Below, piece by piece: positions 6,002 to 12,810 of a DNA stretch of 44,514 nt (position 1 is its first letter; each line of letters starts with the position of its first letter). Where the stretch lies: positions 1 to 44,514 of the IMG/VR virus record IMGVR_UViG_3300037961_000978; one strand, given 5' to 3'. The stretch comes from a virus. The position numbers were made by a program, and so were the translations under genes. A model generated the notes under the pieces. It made no database searches and was not told the origin of the DNA. It saw only the letters and a list, made by a program, of their open reading frames with translations.

Positions 6002-7070
6002 CCGAGCATGGTCGGTGGTTGAAGAAAGTTCTGTAAACAAGGCACTTCCAGCCGTAGCAGCCGCAATACCTCCTGTCCTTTTCGGAGGATTAGGTATCGC
6101 ACAAGGTTCGGGCTATAGATTAGACAATCCTGAGACTGAAGGAATTGACCCCGGTTTTCATGCCCCAGCAGGATTTTATGACCCTCTTACTGGAGGATTA
6201 TTATATCAAGAAAGCACCGATGTAGTAGGCTTAGATGATGAATCAGTTGAAGGTAGAATAGCAGGTGGTGCTGTAGGTGCTTTGCAAGCCGCCAATCCTC
6301 TTGTCGCACTTAGGTTAGGTGGTAAAGCACTACAAGCCGGAGGGCGATTATACAAAATACCTGCTGGCGGAGGAAGAGTTCTTGGTCCTAGTGCAAGGGT
6401 TCAGTTAGGGGGTGCTTTAAGGAATTTAGGTAATTCAAAATTTCTTGGGCGTTTAGGTAGAGCCAGTCAACTCGCAGGTAATTTGAATACGCAATTTGGT
6501 CCTCAAATTACTACTTTACTTGGTGCTGCTGCTGCGGATAAATTTTTACCTGATGCGCCCAATATGGATAGTTACGGTGGTTCAGGCTCGACATTTGGTC
6601 TAGGTCAGGCTAATACAGGTATGAGTGATATTTCCAATGTTCAGAGTAGTTCTGTTCTTGATAGAGAGATTTGGAATCCCAGTGAGGGTTCTGCTTTCGA
6701 ACAACAGGCAGAGTATGGCGGGACTAGGAAATCATTAGGTGAGTATATGTTTACAAACAATATAGGCGAAGAAATAAAGAAGCAAGTTGAAGATATGATG
6801 TACAAGGGCAATTGCTCTGAATGTGGGAAGAACTGTGTAAGTAAAGCCCACTGCATGGAAAATAAAGCGGAACTGGAAATGGTAGAGCATGAGGGCAAGA
6901 AAGTCCCTAAGTTCGCTGCTGACGGTAAAGGCGAAGAAGATTTGAACAAAAAAGAAGGTAGCAAAAAGCCAGCACATGGTATGGTTATTGTTATCGGTTC
7001 TAAAGCAGGCCCGGGCCCTTCAAAGAATGGCAAGAGGGAAAAACTTGATTCTGAAAAGAAAAAAGATTGA
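5976..7070 (+). CDS. Glycine/alanine-rich internal virion protein candidate
   Basis: A 364-residue protein. The ATG at 5976 places D9-R10-A11-W12-S13-V14-V15-E16, a variant of the AWxLLK helix, at the N-terminus. Residues about 25-60 and 95-190 are Gly/Ala/Leu-rich and weakly hydrophobic, like membrane-active or pilot proteins of tailed viruses. A Cys cluster (C-S-E-C-G-K-N-C ... C) follows near residue 280. The lysine-rich tail includes K-K-E-G-S-K-K, a string shared with the proteins at 11689 and 21030. It is the last gene before the hairpin at 7090, so it probably closes a transcription unit. An ejected internal head protein is my guess. Confidence 0.62.
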   Translation: MSESTSPIDRAWSVVEESSVNKALPAVAAAIPPVLFGGLGIAQGSGYRLDNPETEGIDPGFHAPAGFYDPLTGGLLYQESTDVVGLDDESVEGRIAGGAVGALQAANPLVALRLGGKALQAGGRLYKIPAGGGRVLGPSARVQLGGALRNLGNSKFLGRLGRASQLAGNLNTQFGPQITTLLGAAAADKFLPDAPNMDSYGGSGSTFGLGQANTGMSDISNVQSSSVLDREIWNPSEGSAFEQQAEYGGTRKSLGEYMFTNNIGEEIKKQVEDMMYKGNCSECGKNCVSKAHCMENKAELEMVEHEGKKVPKFAADGKGEEDLNKKEGSKKPAHGMVIVIGSKAGPGPSKNGKREKLDSEKKKD

Positions 7071-7089
7071 TGATATAGTTACAACACAT

Positions 7090-7125
7090 GGGTCGGTCAG
7101 GTTCTCTCTCATTCCCTGCCGACCC
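7090..7125 (+). terminator. Hairpin in the 7071-7188 intergenic gap
   Basis: GGGTCGG-T-CAGG (7090-7101) pairs with CCTGCCGACCC (7115-7125): an 11-bp stem with one bulged T and a 13-base pyrimidine-rich loop. The sequence after it (GCCTGCTAATTTTG) is only mildly T-rich. The gap separates the accessory block from the membrane/GTPase block. A terminator or processing hairpin is likely. I saw no tRNA or other RNA gene here. Confidence 0.5.
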
Positions 7126-7188
7126 GCCTGCTAATTTTGTGATACCTTTATTTACGCAGTGGTCTTGCAGAAGGTTAGAGGGATAACT

Positions 7189-7764
7189 TTGCAGAGTGGC
7201 AGAGAGACAATGAGAGATGTAGACCAAGCAGAAATAAGATTGATGGGTTTGATACTCACCCAAGCCGTATCAATCGGTATAGCAATAGCCGTTTTCGATG
7301 CAGAATACTGGCTAAAATTAGACGACCCTACAGTTAACGGAATTACTTATGCTATGGCAGCATTTGCTGTTCAGGGTGTAGCGTACTATCTTTTCAAAAT
7401 GTTCTTCCAACAAGGTATGGATGAAAGAGCGAGATTGGCTGCACAGGAAAAACAGAGAAAAACAAGGTACAGAAGTATGGAGATGAACTTTGACCGTAGA
7501 AGACAAGACATGGAATTAAGACTTCAAGAAGCACAGTTGGAGGCTGAACTAAACTGGCTTGAGCAAAACCCCGGTCAAACTCCACCTTGGATTCAAGAAA
7601 GGATGAATCCACCTACTACTAGCACTGCTGATTTTGTACCAGCAACTCAATCAGTATCAAAAGAACCTATGTCACTTGGTTTGACATTCGAAGAAACTGA
7701 TGATGAAAAAGACGCTAAGAGAAAGAGAAACGCAGATGGGACATTCAAGAAAAAGGAGAAGTGA
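7189..7764 (+). CDS. Membrane protein with two TM segments and a coiled-coil tail
   Basis: About 191 residues from TTG 7189, which follows TAGAGGGATAAC; ATG 7210 would shorten it by seven residues. The N-terminal third contains two hydrophobic segments (LMGLILTQAVSIGIAIAVF and ITYAMAAFAVQGVAYYLF) split by a short hydrophilic loop. A long charged helix rich in Arg, Glu and Gln follows, then a Pro/Thr linker and a basic tail (K-R-K-R-N-A-D-G-T-F-K-K-K). This suggests an integral membrane protein with a cytoplasmic or lumenal stalk. It heads a run that includes another membrane protein and a small GTPase. Confidence 0.7.
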   Translation: MQSGRETMRDVDQAEIRLMGLILTQAVSIGIAIAVFDAEYWLKLDDPTVNGITYAMAAFAVQGVAYYLFKMFFQQGMDERARLAAQEKQRKTRYRSMEMNFDRRRQDMELRLQEAQLEAELNWLEQNPGQTPPWIQERMNPPTTSTADFVPATQSVSKEPMSLGLTFEETDDEKDAKRKRNADGTFKKKEK

Positions 7765-7770
7765 TAACTT

Positions 7771-8028
7771 ATGGGTCGAATCTTCAAGACCCCCAGTGAT
7801 GACGCAGTTGAAGAAACACTGAGGAGTATGCACATAGCCAATACGGTTGATGTAGCATACGAAAGAGGGTGGGGCTGGATTAGAACCGTCATTTTTTCTG
7901 TTTGTACTGCGTTTGTAGTCAGTGCGTTTGAGTTTTACACTGATTGGAATTTATGGGAGTCAACAGGAGACTGGCTCAAAGAAAAGTTAAGAGAGTGGTC
8001 TGACGCTATATTCAGTTGGAGAAATTGA
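7771..8028 (+). CDS. Small single-span membrane protein
   Basis: An 85-residue protein starting seven bases after the previous stop, behind AAGTGATAACTT. The central stretch I-R-T-V-I-F-S-V-C-T-A-F-V-V-S-A-F is one clear membrane span. The C-terminal half has several tryptophans and an amphipathic helix (W-L-K-E-K-L-R-E-W). Its stop is one base before the GTPase start, so the two should be co-translated. A membrane partner or anchor for the GTPase is the simplest inference. Confidence 0.68.
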   Translation: MGRIFKTPSDDAVEETLRSMHIANTVDVAYERGWGWIRTVIFSVCTAFVVSAFEFYTDWNLWESTGDWLKEKLREWSDAIFSWRN

Positions 8029-8029
8029 A

Positions 8030-8746
8030 ATGTCATTGGGTGGTAGTGCTTTAGTTGGCGGAGTGGTGTTCGCTAAGGAATTCTATCACTACTGGAAGCC
8101 AAGAAGAGTAGGAGTGTACGGACCGACAATGGTAGGTAAGACTACACTTGACCGCTACATGACAACACCGGGCGAAATGGAAGAAATACCTCTTAGTGAA
8201 AGGACTAAACATTTCAAAGTGCCGGGTATAAACAGATTCTTGTTACCAAACCCTACAAGAAAAAGAGTCGCTTGGAAAGGTGACAAGAGAGTAGTTTATT
8301 CTTCTGACATAGCAGGTGAGGAAAGGTTTTGGAATCTTTGGATAGATGATATGGTTAATAGACAAGTTGAAGCCATTATATTCTTATTTGATAACAGAAC
8401 TACATTAGGTGGAGACCCAGCAGTGCAAGCAGTAGGGGGCTTCAAGTTCCTCGTAGATTCAATACTCCACAGACAGTATCGTTATAGAAATTTTAGAAGC
8501 AGATTGAGAGGTAAAAAGTATGTTCCAAAGACTATTATGTTGGTTGCAAATAAAGCAGATGAATGGTGGGATGAGCAAGCCAATATACTTTGGCAGCAAC
8601 AAAGATTGGGTGAACACAAGATGTTCGACCCCTTCAGAGACGACCTTGTACGCCTCCAAAAAGCGGGCGTTCCTACGAAGAGGGGAATGATGGCTACAAG
8701 AATAGGCTGGAATGTCGAAAATACAATGATGGAGTTACTAAGTTAG
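8030..8746 (+). CDS. Ras/Arf-like small GTPase
   Basis: A 238-residue protein with the main GTPase signatures. The P-loop is G31-P-T-M-V-G-K37-T38; the G3 motif is D93-I-A-G96-E-E; the base-specificity motif is N174-K-A-D177; an A-T-R-I-G stretch near 220 may be G5. A switch I threonine is not certain (Thr59 is a candidate). Residues 2-15 are Gly/Ala/Val-rich and may touch a membrane. It resembles Ras/Arf-type switches more than translation or signal-recognition GTPases. It sits directly after two small membrane proteins and before virion-like genes. Possible jobs are host membrane remodelling, virion assembly at a membrane, or interference with a host GTPase system. Confidence 0.85.
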   Translation: MSLGGSALVGGVVFAKEFYHYWKPRRVGVYGPTMVGKTTLDRYMTTPGEMEEIPLSERTKHFKVPGINRFLLPNPTRKRVAWKGDKRVVYSSDIAGEERFWNLWIDDMVNRQVEAIIFLFDNRTTLGGDPAVQAVGGFKFLVDSILHRQYRYRNFRSRLRGKKYVPKTIMLVANKADEWWDEQANILWQQQRLGEHKMFDPFRDDLVRLQKAGVPTKRGMMATRIGWNVENTMMELLS

Positions 8747-8754
8747 GTGATATT

Positions 8755-9768
8755 ATGATGAGAATAGGCGGATATGGAAGAGTCCCACAAGGAGATGTGA
8801 ATTTGGCTAATATGAGTCAGGCGCACATGATGGCTTTGAGCCAACAGGGTAATGCTAGTCATGAACAGTTACTCGAAATGCAGGCTGCTCAACAGGGTAT
8901 GCAAGAAATTTCTAAGCAGAACATAGAAGTTCCAAAGGTAAACTTCTACCCAAGTCGTCACCCTGACCCAAGAAAAGCAAGAAAACAAGACATTAGAAGT
9001 GCAAGGAGACTTTTGACACCTACTAAGCGTAAATGGTACAGTCCTCTAAGATGGGTTTGGGGTAGAAAATATAGGTATAACAGGCAAAGTAATCTTTGTG
9101 TTATTGATGGTTGTGACTGTGAAGAGTTAATCAAGTATGATAATCTCTATGCTAAGATTACAGATGAAGTTTCAGGTAAGAGTTTGTGGGAAATGTATTG
9201 GAAAAACCCTGTAACTAATGCCCCTGAAGCCTTTGTAGCGAGAGAACAAGTCACTAATGGTAGGAAGATGAAGGGTACATATTGCCCTGAACACCTACAT
9301 TTGTACCATTTATTGTGCAAATGGGAGTCTGAAGCAGACAAAGACCACAATAAAACTAGCATGGGTATGAAAGAAATGGTGAAAAAGGGCGTTTCTACAG
9401 TCGCTGTACCCATTGCAGTAGTCAAAAAGAAGGACAATACACCTGAATTATTGAAGAAATATGAGCCATTTTTCATGCAATTGGAGAAGGATTCTAAGGC
9501 ATACAACGGTATTAACCTATTACATTACAAGAATCCTGAGACTGGAATCAACGATGTGACTATGATTGTGTTCGATTTGAGGCTATTTCAGCAAGAAATG
9601 GCTAATATGAGCCCTACTTTGTCAGATGCTATCACTCAATTGGGTATAAATCAAGCCCCTCAACCTAGTGTAGCGCAGAGTTTACCCCAAGAAAATGCCA
9701 ATGGTGTTATCAATCAGGATGTCCTGCCACAGACAGAGCAAGGTATATTTACACAATCCACAGTATGA
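8755..9768 (+). CDS. Cys/His-containing protein of the GTPase block
   Basis: A 337-residue protein starting at one of two adjacent ATG codons (8755, 8758) behind GGTGATATT. The N-terminal 60 residues are Gln/Met-rich. A basic segment (S-A-R-R-L-L-T-P-T-K-R-K-W) leads to a possible zinc site made of C-V-I-D-G-C-D-C and, about 70 residues on, Y-C-P-E-H-L-H-L-Y-H-L-L-C. The C-terminal 60 residues are Gln/Pro-rich and disordered. The central domain is not recognised. Context suggests a partner of the GTPase or a virion protein. Confidence 0.65.
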   Translation: MMRIGGYGRVPQGDVNLANMSQAHMMALSQQGNASHEQLLEMQAAQQGMQEISKQNIEVPKVNFYPSRHPDPRKARKQDIRSARRLLTPTKRKWYSPLRWVWGRKYRYNRQSNLCVIDGCDCEELIKYDNLYAKITDEVSGKSLWEMYWKNPVTNAPEAFVAREQVTNGRKMKGTYCPEHLHLYHLLCKWESEADKDHNKTSMGMKEMVKKGVSTVAVPIAVVKKKDNTPELLKKYEPFFMQLEKDSKAYNGINLLHYKNPETGINDVTMIVFDLRLFQQEMANMSPTLSDAITQLGINQAPQPSVAQSLPQENANGVINQDVLPQTEQGIFTQSTV

Positions 9769-9779
9769 GGTGAAAAGAT

Positions 9780-10412
9780 ATGATATTTGGTAATGGACAA
9801 CAGCAAAACGGTGCACTGAATCTCAGTGCTCAAGGTAATTCTAGCCCAATGGCTGCCCAAATGAACCCATTTGCGTCACAAGGTATGATGCAACAGGCTT
9901 CTCAGAATACATTTGTGGGTGGAATGATGGGCGGAATGGGTATGCAAGCGAATATGATGCAGCAACCTATACAACCTCCGAGTGAAATGGAGATACAAAT
10001 GGCTATGATGCGCTCACTTGCACCTATTGACAGGTTCGTAGTAGGGGCTCAGATGGCTGTTTTCTTACAAATGATGAACGATTTAGTGAGTTTTTCTGTA
10101 CTTGAGATACTAAAGAATGCCGAATTCGTGATTAACGACAAAGAAGGGACAATGAAAATGGATGTAACTTCTCTACCTGATAGTCTACAGACTATGAGTG
10201 CAGAGAATGTCAAAGGTCAGTTCAGTAATTTACAGATGGCAAGTCAACAGAGTATTCAAAACGCAGAGATGCAGCAACAGCAGATTGCTGCTTTCGCTCA
10301 ACAATCTATGATGGGCGGGGCTTTGAGTGCTGCACTGGCTAATGACAATCTGATGGACAAGGCAGGTTCTGCTGCGGGTAAGTTCATGGGTAATTTTATG
10401 GGTACGAGGTGA
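9780..10412 (+). CDS. Met/Gln-rich protein with a helical core
   Basis: A 210-residue protein behind GAGGTGAAAAGAT. Residues 1-70 are very rich in Met, Gln and Gly. Residues 75-130 form a compact, mostly hydrophobic helical region (S-L-A-P-I-D-R-F-V-V-G-A-Q-M-A-V-F-L-Q-M-M). The end is again Gln/Ala/Met-rich. No enzyme motif. The composition matches its upstream neighbour, and it is probably co-transcribed with it and the following membrane protein. Confidence 0.65.
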   Translation: MIFGNGQQQNGALNLSAQGNSSPMAAQMNPFASQGMMQQASQNTFVGGMMGGMGMQANMMQQPIQPPSEMEIQMAMMRSLAPIDRFVVGAQMAVFLQMMNDLVSFSVLEILKNAEFVINDKEGTMKMDVTSLPDSLQTMSAENVKGQFSNLQMASQQSIQNAEMQQQQIAAFAQQSMMGGALSAALANDNLMDKAGSAAGKFMGNFMGTR

Positions 10413-10417
10413 TATAG

Positions 10418-10660
10418 ATGAAGGATTTTACACCAATTGCTGGCTTTTCAGGAACTGCTATGGAAATATTTGCACCTCGTAAGAGTGTAATCATTGACAT
10501 GGTTATGGTTCAACTATTGACAATAATAGTCACTCTCACAGTTTTACTACTGACATCAGGTGGTAAGATGGGTAGTAACACAATGGCTTACCTTGTGCTG
10601 GGACTATTCGGTGCTTTCTTCATGTTGACTGGTATTTATTCCCGTATTTCTGAAGTCTAG
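10418..10660 (+). CDS. Small two-span membrane protein
   Basis: An 80-residue protein behind GAGGTGATATAG. Two hydrophobic segments, about residues 24-46 (I-I-D-M-V-M-V-Q-L-L-T-I-I-V) and 55-75 (M-A-Y-L-V-L-G-L-F-G-A-F-F-M-L), are joined by a short Gly/Lys loop, giving a hairpin topology. It could be holin-like or another envelope-associated protein; the size and two spans fit a holin, but no endolysin is seen nearby. Its 3' end overlaps the convergent leftward gene by 57 bases. Confidence 0.65.
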   Translation: MKDFTPIAGFSGTAMEIFAPRKSVIIDMVMVQLLTIIVTLTVLLLTSGGKMGSNTMAYLVLGLFGAFFMLTGIYSRISEV

Positions 10661-10954
10661 GTACTCTTTCCATTTACCTTTGGGGCATCTGCTCGATGTC
10701 AGTGTAGTCTTGACACGCATTTGACAACCACATTCCATGCATCTGTAGTTTTTCCAACTGGGACAGGACATACAAATGTCGAGTCTTTCTTGCTTTATTT
10801 CTTCAGGAACTACTCTTTTCCTTAATATATCCTTAGAGGCTCTTGATAAACCACGAGCGGTTTCTATAGAAACAGGTACACCCATGATTTTGGGCTTAAT
10901 TCTAGGTAGTTTCACAAAATGAGGGTAACCTTCCCATTCAAAAAGGTTATTCAT
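10604..10954 (-). CDS. Zinc-ribbon protein, the only leftward gene
   Basis: A 116-residue protein. The start at 10954 is chosen because GGAGGGGG lies just upstream on the minus strand; ATG codons at 10972 and 11023 are less well supported. The C-terminal half reads R-L-D-I-C61-M-S-C64-P, then C72-M-E-C75-G-C77-Q-M-R-V-K-T, then C90-P-K-G-K-W, a zinc-binding signature widespread among tailed-phage hypothetical proteins. The N-terminal half is basic with a proline-rich start. It converges on the membrane protein at 10418 and diverges from the gene at 10976 with about 20 bases between starts. Confidence 0.72.
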   Translation of the reverse strand: MNNLFEWEGYPHFVKLPRIKPKIMGVPVSIETARGLSRASKDILRKRVVPEEIKQERLDICMSCPSWKNYRCMECGCQMRVKTTLTSSRCPKGKWKEYLDFRNTGINTSQHEESTE

Positions 10955-10975
10955 ACCAGCCCCCTCCGACATGGT

Positions 10976-11677
10976 ATGGGAGGTACTCGTCAGACAAAGA
11001 GAAGTTGTTCTTTTTGTCAACATGGTGACCGTGATGCTTTAGAGCAGAGCATCATTGACGGCATCGCTAACCCCCAAATAATGGACAAAGATATGGGCTG
11101 GAGAGCCAACACAGCAGAGCGTCACATGAAAAATCATGTAGGTGAATATCATTCTACTTCTAATCATTCATGTGCGGTATGCACTAGCGAGAATCGAAAG
11201 GAACTGGAAGTAGCATATTTTGAAGGTGAAAGAACCACTGACGACATTGCTACAGAATTAGAGTGTAGCGAAGATTCAGTGTATAGGCACATGAAGCAAC
11301 ACTTCCAACCTCTAGTTAGAAAGAGTTCCGCAGCCGTAGTTGCTATCAAAGTAGGCGAAGAAATTGATATTCTTAGGAACAATGTACAAGGACTGAACGG
11401 TAAGTTAGCACAGTATATGGAAGAAACTAACATACATGATGACGGAGTCATCAGTGACATGGTAAGACTTCACAAAGAGGTCAGAGAGACACTCAAGGAC
11501 TTGAGTGCTTACCAAGAAAAGTGGGCTGAACCATCTACAAATGTAGCCAATAATACGATAAATGTCCTCAAAGTTGAATTAGGCAAAGAAAGTCCCGATG
11601 TATGGAAGCGAGTTAAGGCAAGCCTACTCGCCAACGCTGATGGAACAGTGGATGAAGACATCCTTGACATTTTATGA
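10976..11677 (+). CDS. Tandem zinc/HTH protein, possible small terminase
   Basis: A 233-residue protein containing the same module twice. Module 1 spans residues 11-54 (C11-x2-C14 ... R49-H50-M-K-N-H54); module 2 spans 66-109 (C66-x2-C69 ... R104-H105-M-K-Q-H109). Each combines a Cys pair, a helix-turn-helix-like stretch (in module 2, T-T-D-D-I-A-T-E-L-E-C-S-E-D-S-V) and an H-x3-H pair, so each could hold one zinc next to a DNA-recognition helix. The C-terminal half is a long helix. The fold resembles recurrent phage DNA-binding proteins found near terminase genes, and this one precedes the large terminase by a few genes. ATG 10976 is preferred as the first Met before the Cys pair. Confidence 0.68.
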   Translation: MGGTRQTKRSCSFCQHGDRDALEQSIIDGIANPQIMDKDMGWRANTAERHMKNHVGEYHSTSNHSCAVCTSENRKELEVAYFEGERTTDDIATELECSEDSVYRHMKQHFQPLVRKSSAAVVAIKVGEEIDILRNNVQGLNGKLAQYMEETNIHDDGVISDMVRLHKEVRETLKDLSAYQEKWAEPSTNVANNTINVLKVELGKESPDVWKRVKASLLANADGTVDEDILDIL

Positions 11678-11688
11678 GGTGAAGAAAC

Positions 11689-12810
11689 ATGCCAAGTACA
11701 GGTTCTGATACACGCATGTACTCACCTAGAAGTGAGTCTAATCTTGGTTATTCCAAAGATGAAGACTACAAGCATGGTTATGGCGACCCTGAAGAAATGG
11801 AAAAGGTGCGTGACGAAAAGCAGGCTGAAAAGGAAAAGCCTGTTATGAGTGAAACTCTACCGCATCTACAAATATCAATCCCTCAACGAGAACCTCCTAT
11901 GATGCCTCCTATGATGGAGGAAGAAGAAGACCCTTTACAGATGAGCGACCAATTCAATGAAGGTCAGCAGTTCGGTGCTATGACAGGTATGCCCGATATG
12001 GGTAACCTCAGTCTTGGTGCTGCTACTGGTACTATGCCTGCACCGGGCGGTATGCTCGCTACAGGTGAACCTATGGAAGATGCTTGGTCTAGTTTGATGA
12101 AGTCTAAGTTAGATGAGATGGGTACTGGTAAAGATAAGACTTGGAGTCAGCCTCAATTTGAGATTCAACCGGGCGGCTCTAACATTGCATCAGCGACCAG
12201 TAGGCGTTCTAAACAACAGTCGAGGACTATGAGCCCTCACAAAAAGAGAGGATTAGATAGAGCCCCTCTTGCCGTACACAGGACTCACTTAGGTGTTGAA
12301 ACCAAACAGCCCCTAAGACTTGATGCACAGAAGTATGGGCAACAACAGGCTACTCAGGCTCGTAGAAAATTGATGGGTAATGTACCGCAGATACCTTCAG
12401 GACACGGAATAGGTGCTGAAACTGATTACAACCCAAGAGTTCCTAGTTCAGGGGGCTCAGGGCAAATCAAAGAACCAAGAAATATCAAAGAAAAGGGCAA
12501 GTCCTTTGCAAAGTCTTTGTCTTTGATTAGAGAAGATATAGAGTTAGTCGAGAAAAAGATGGACTACATGCAATTCAATCAGATGAGAAGACTTGTCAGG
12601 CAACTTAAAGAAGCCCTAGAGAGAAAAGAAGGGAGTAAAAAGGCTGCTAAGCAAGGAGGTCATGGTAACAACAGAGAAGCGGGACATCGTGAAGGACAAG
12701 ACAGCACTACCAAACCTGAAGGTGCTACAGAGAATTTAGAGGATGACCCAAAGAACTGGGGCGCACCAAGTCTACTTTTCGCTGCTAGAGGGAGTGGGAG
12801 GGTAGGCTGA
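11689..12810 (+). CDS. Disordered multi-motif protein upstream of terminase
   Basis: A 373-residue, largely disordered protein rich in Met, Pro, Gly and charged residues, behind GAGGTGAAGAA. It collects motifs shared with other genes: T-G-E-P-M-E-D-A-W-S-S-L-M-K (about 12061-12102), F-E-I-Q-P-G-G (12157-12177), E-D-I-E-L-V-E-K-K-M-D-Y (12532-12567) and R-K-E-G-S-K-K near 12630. The last helix (R-R-L-V-R-Q-L-K-E-A-L-E-R) is a likely coiled coil. The stop overlaps the next ATG. A scaffold-associated or cargo-adaptor role is inferred from the motif sharing. Confidence 0.68.
   Translation: MPSTGSDTRMYSPRSESNLGYSKDEDYKHGYGDPEEMEKVRDEKQAEKEKPVMSETLPHLQISIPQREPPMMPPMMEEEEDPLQMSDQFNEGQQFGAMTGMPDMGNLSLGAATGTMPAPGGMLATGEPMEDAWSSLMKSKLDEMGTGKDKTWSQPQFEIQPGGSNIASATSRRSKQQSRTMSPHKKRGLDRAPLAVHRTHLGVETKQPLRLDAQKYGQQQATQARRKLMGNVPQIPSGHGIGAETDYNPRVPSSGGSGQIKEPRNIKEKGKSFAKSLSLIREDIELVEKKMDYMQFNQMRRLVRQLKEALERKEGSKKAAKQGGHGNNREAGHREGQDSTTKPEGATENLEDDPKNWGAPSLLFAARGSGRVG

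Noticed and set aside
6641-7033. 130-codon minus-strand open frame
   Set aside because: Antisense to the 3' end of the Gly-rich protein; no domain and no upstream signals.
7071-7188. tRNA or other RNA gene in the gap
   Set aside because: There is a strong single hairpin but no cloverleaf, no T-arm consensus and no acceptor stem pairing.
10418-10660. Firm holin assignment
   Set aside because: The two-span hairpin fits, but no endolysin or lysis context is visible, so only a membrane-protein call is made.
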